Source: Sediminibacillus massiliensis (GTDB lineage Bacteria > Bacillota > Bacilli > Bacillales > Amphibacillaceae). From it: 64,000 nt of DNA. Under the pieces are notes generated by a model. It searched no databases. It saw only the letters and a program-made list of their open reading frames with translations, and was not told where the DNA came from. The position numbers and the translations under genes were made by a program. Location of the stretch: contig NZ_LT732535.1 in assembly GCF_900156915.1 (NCBI RefSeq), positions 2,246,673 through 2,310,672 on the forward strand, in the 5' to 3' direction. Shown here piece by piece: positions 63,901-64,000 of this stretch; the stretch's first letter is position 1, and every line of letters starts with the position of its first letter.

Positions 63901-63997
63901 CTAAATTACGTAGTGAAACAATTCCGAGCGCCAGGATGGCCAGGACGATCATCACTACACCAACCGGACGACGGACGGATGTATTTACTAGCTTCAT
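60908..63997 (-). CDS. swrC: RND family efflux transporter, SwrC/AcrB-like
   Basis: 1029 residues, complete at the right edge of the window. Architecture of an HAE-type RND pump: TM1 (~12-32), a large outer loop, TMs 2-6 (~335-480), a short cytosolic link, TM7 (~520-540), a second outer loop and TMs 8-12 (~855-1010). The proton-relay Asp lies in GGLALGIGMMVDSSIVILENI (TM4). Matches Bacillus SwrC/YerP, involved in surfactin tolerance and swarming; export of lipopeptides or other amphiphiles is likely. ATG 63997 is within three bases of the window end, so its ribosome site and any upstream partner lie outside. Confidence 0.92.
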   Translation of the reverse strand: MKLVNTSVRRPVGVVMIVLAILALGIVSLRNLAIDLFPEIDLPIAVVATNYQDAAPQEVEKQVSQPLEASLSSIEGVETIQSQSQSGSSLVIMMFSTGTDLDNALLEVRENVDQVKGMLPDSAGEPSVLRFNPNQMPVMWLGLTGEDTTELQNVAEDQLVPYFERQGGVASVTVEGGKTREIQLELDRARMTQYGVSSQDITQALGGANQSGSAGTVQKGDQDLQVRVNGDFESIEDIEETIIQTQAGARVHIEDVTEVKDTFEEANGTTMVNGESAVVLSIMKKTDGNTVEVSDNVLTAMDDFQSELPEGVEMDVVIDTSEFIKSSISSVVQNMIIGAVFATAILLLFLKSIRATIVIGLSIPIAVISTFTLLYFTGETLNVLTMGGLALGIGMMVDSSIVILENIVSYRQRGYSMVEAAKQGASELAPAVIASTTTTLVVFLPIVFVEGIASSLFTPFALTVAFALIASLVVSITLIPMLSSKLLTKAMKDNGRRYWFDRFLDKVNNGYKGVLRKVLKFRKTTIFATFLAIVGSLALIPFIGAEFMPESDQGQIEISLETPTGTSADVTREVAGQVNDRLSEYEDLIETSYLSIGGSSMMGPSGGGGNTGTYTIQLISAEDRDISTDQVMQDLSEDMEDIVGADISVNTMGSGGMSTGSPIQVQLNGPEHEVLRELADQVVYTISNVDGVHNPTSSISETQPEMNITVDREAAAQHGLTYQQVMSQIQMGFTGQVVMNYREDGDDMNVRMTFPEEERTTIADLENMSIQAPSGSMIPLTSIADFEQIQGPATLSRENQQPQVNVSSDIVNRDLASVSADVEAELEKMNFPDEYSYSIGGEVQDMAEAFTDLAIALVFSIFLVYAVMAVQFENFLTPLVIMFSLPATVVGILLGLFVTGKPLSITAFIGIIMLAGIVVNNAIVLVDYINILRGRGMDRTEAILEAGVSRMRPILMTTLTTILGMVPLALGLGEGAETQQPLAITIIFGLGISSLFTLLLIPVVYTYFDGLSARVVRLFRRDKKRESEA

Positions 63998-64000
63998 GAA

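Overview
The window reads as chromosomal DNA of a low-GC Gram-positive bacterium of the Bacillaceae. Support: AGGAGG-type ribosome binding sites, frequent TTG/GTG starts, T-tract terminators, a SAM-I (S-box) riboswitch, a WalR-type box, a cre site, and wall teichoic acid genes of the tag/tar type. Acidic Ser/Glu-rich surface proteins and a phytanoyl-CoA/ectoine-hydroxylase-like oxygenase would suit a moderately halophilic genus such as Halobacillus or a relative; that is inference, and no rRNA or tRNA gene is present to settle it.

Layout. 0-12 kb, housekeeping and accessory genes: HU protein, a divergent PhyH oxygenase / AraC regulator pair, a SAM hydrolase, a chemoreceptor, a LysM-NlpC/P60 wall endopeptidase behind a WalR box, a membrane acyltransferase, a DUF1540 protein, CorA, an LrgAB-type pair and an acyl-CoA-dehydrogenase-fold flavoprotein. 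12-18.3 kb: two inverted copies of a dispersed GC-rich repeat, then a minus-strand operon (molybdopterin oxidoreductase, thiolase, acyl-CoA synthetase, a 33-residue membrane peptide, sodium:solute symporter) whose leader is a clear SAM-I riboswitch with terminator. 18.4-22 kb: a degenerate repeat of 21-nt period, an unrecognised two-gene membrane operon whose first product looks internally duplicated, an MFS transporter and an anchored hypothetical. 22.2-29.4 kb: a sulfate activation operon (sat, SLC13 permease, cysC, cysQ, GNAT) bracketed by two copies of a DUF1659-DUF2922 module, each with a leader hairpin that covers its ribosome binding site; the second copy adds a small YvrJ gene.

29.7-43.8 kb is a wall teichoic acid region: LCP ligase, TagA-type transferase, a pyruvyl-transferase family protein, TagGH exporter, a TarM/TagE-like glycosyltransferase, two CDP-polyol phosphotransferases, TarJ and TarI, then divergent tagD-tagB. 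The set suggests a poly(ribitol phosphate)-type polymer on a glycerol-phosphate linker. 43.8-50 kb holds two large secreted autolysins, an amidase and a glucosaminidase, both with GW/SH3-like repeat units of the sort that bind teichoic acids; they resemble a split Atl. 50.5-60.7 kb is a second surface polysaccharide cluster with UDP-sugar dehydrogenase, flippase, PIG-L deacetylase, polymerase/ligase, GT4 and an Alg14/Alg13-like pair, bracketed by two TagO-family transferases. The window ends with a complete SwrC/AcrB-type RND transporter gene.

Most of the right half therefore makes, exports, attaches, decorates or remodels cell-wall polymers. The left half has a recurring sulfur theme (SAM hydrolase, SAM riboswitch operon, sulfate activation) whose parts are physically separate.
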